From assembly GCA_963700255.1 (NCBI GenBank), contig CAVOWW010000004.1, forward strand, positions 1 to 64,000: DNA of 64,000 nucleotides, written 5' to 3'. Made by a program: the position numbers and the translations under genes. This DNA is from UBA10649 sp963700255. Lineage in GTDB: Bacteria > Actinomycetota > Actinomycetes > S36-B12. Below the pieces are notes generated by a model. That model was not told where the DNA came from. It did no database searches and saw nothing but the letters and a program-made list of their open reading frames with translations. Numbering within the stretch: position 1 is the first letter of the stretch; every line of letters starts with the position of its first letter. Below, one piece after another: positions 63,709 to 64,000 of the stretch.

Positions 63709-64000
63709 ATGCCCGCCGACCGTGCGCCGTCCGTCCTCATCACGGGGATCCACAGCGAGCTCGGGTTCGCCATCTCCCACCAGTTCCGCCGCGAGGGCTG
63801 GTTCGTCATCGGGTGCGACCAGGGCACCACCACCGGGCGCAACGCCCGTGTGCACATCAGTGCGGACCTCACCAATGAGGACGACTGCAGGAGAGCGGCC
63901 GCGCGCGCCTCGAAGCTGGGCAACGGCATCGACTGCATCGTCAACTGCGCGGACATCCAGGTCGATGGCCCCGTCGAGGAGTTCGGGGCGCAGGCCTGGG
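63709..64000 (+). CDS. SDR family oxidoreductase, N-terminal part (runs off the window)
   Basis: The first 97 residues read MPADRAPSVLITGIHSELGF and continue AISHQFRREGWFVIGCDQG, then DLTNEDDCRRAAARASKLG and IDCIVNCADIQVDG. This matches a Rossmann fold with altered glycine loop (TGIHSELG) and NCAD for NNAG. GGGAGGA precedes the ATG. The remainder lies to the right of the window. Confidence 0.75.
   Translation, partial: MPADRAPSVLITGIHSELGFAISHQFRREGWFVIGCDQGTTTGRNARVHISADLTNEDDCRRAAARASKLGNGIDCIVNCADIQVDGPVEEFGAQAW

Overview
The window is a high-GC chromosome segment of an actinobacterium. It shows several leaderless TANNNT promoters, many GTG starts and 4-nt ATGA/GTGA gene overlaps. Two mycothiol-linked enzymes are present: an S-(hydroxymethyl)mycothiol dehydrogenase and an Rv2466c-like nitroreductase. 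A Nocardioides/Aeromicrobium-like or related actinomycete is the most likely host, but no marker gene settles the genus.

Layout. (1) 0.8-12.4 kb: a large secreted proline-threonine-tailed protein, a PAS-GGDEF enzyme overlapping an ankyrin lipoprotein, a choloylglycine-hydrolase-like enzyme, small YCII, DUF6325 and SHOCT proteins, a methyltransferase, a DUF1697 protein, and a two-gene molybdopterin oxidoreductase/cytochrome b unit. (2) 12.4-21.5 kb: a cysteine-desulfurase-like enzyme, a methyltransferase, a DUF3159 membrane protein, a Fpg/Nei glycosylase, a GNAT protein, DUF429 and DCC proteins, a nitroreductase and PepN. At least eleven apparent frameshifts lie between 13.77 and 19.60 kb, which looks more like poor sequence than biological decay. 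(3) 21.6-37.8 kb: DUF5130, CtaJ, MalQ, an amidase, a prolyl oligopeptidase, MscS, an SDR/DUF2867 protein, GlbO, an alpha-glucosidase, an M20 hydrolase, a thioesterase, an EttA-type ABC-F protein and an SSB paralogue. From memory, gene content and order resemble M. tuberculosis Rv2464c-Rv2478c. (4) 37.8-43.9 kb: an MFS transporter, a second secreted Ig-like/PT-repeat protein, and the mycothiol formaldehyde-oxidation pair. (5) 44.1-54.9 kb: an accessory region that starts at a tRNA-Arg(UCU) gene. A 37-bp piece of the tRNA 3' end is repeated 1.87 kb away, with a broken tyrosine-recombinase remnant between the copies. Beyond lie three single-membrane-span proteins sharing the same TACCAT-N22-ATG start region, a PD-(D/E)XK nuclease followed by two small genes, and several secreted or membrane orphans. 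(6) 55.0-60.2 kb: a group 3b-like [NiFe]-hydrogenase operon (beta, cyclic-nucleotide-binding protein, gamma, small, large, maturation protease). (7) 60.2-64.0 kb: an acidic repeat protein, an SDR, a lipoprotein, a secreted acetolactate decarboxylase and a truncated SDR.

The best candidates for something undescribed are the nuclease plus two small genes on the island (49.0-50.9 kb), the three island proteins with an identical start module, and a predicted 20-residue leaderless ORF coupled to the M20 hydrolase gene. All functions are read from sequence patterns and memory of families; no searches were run.
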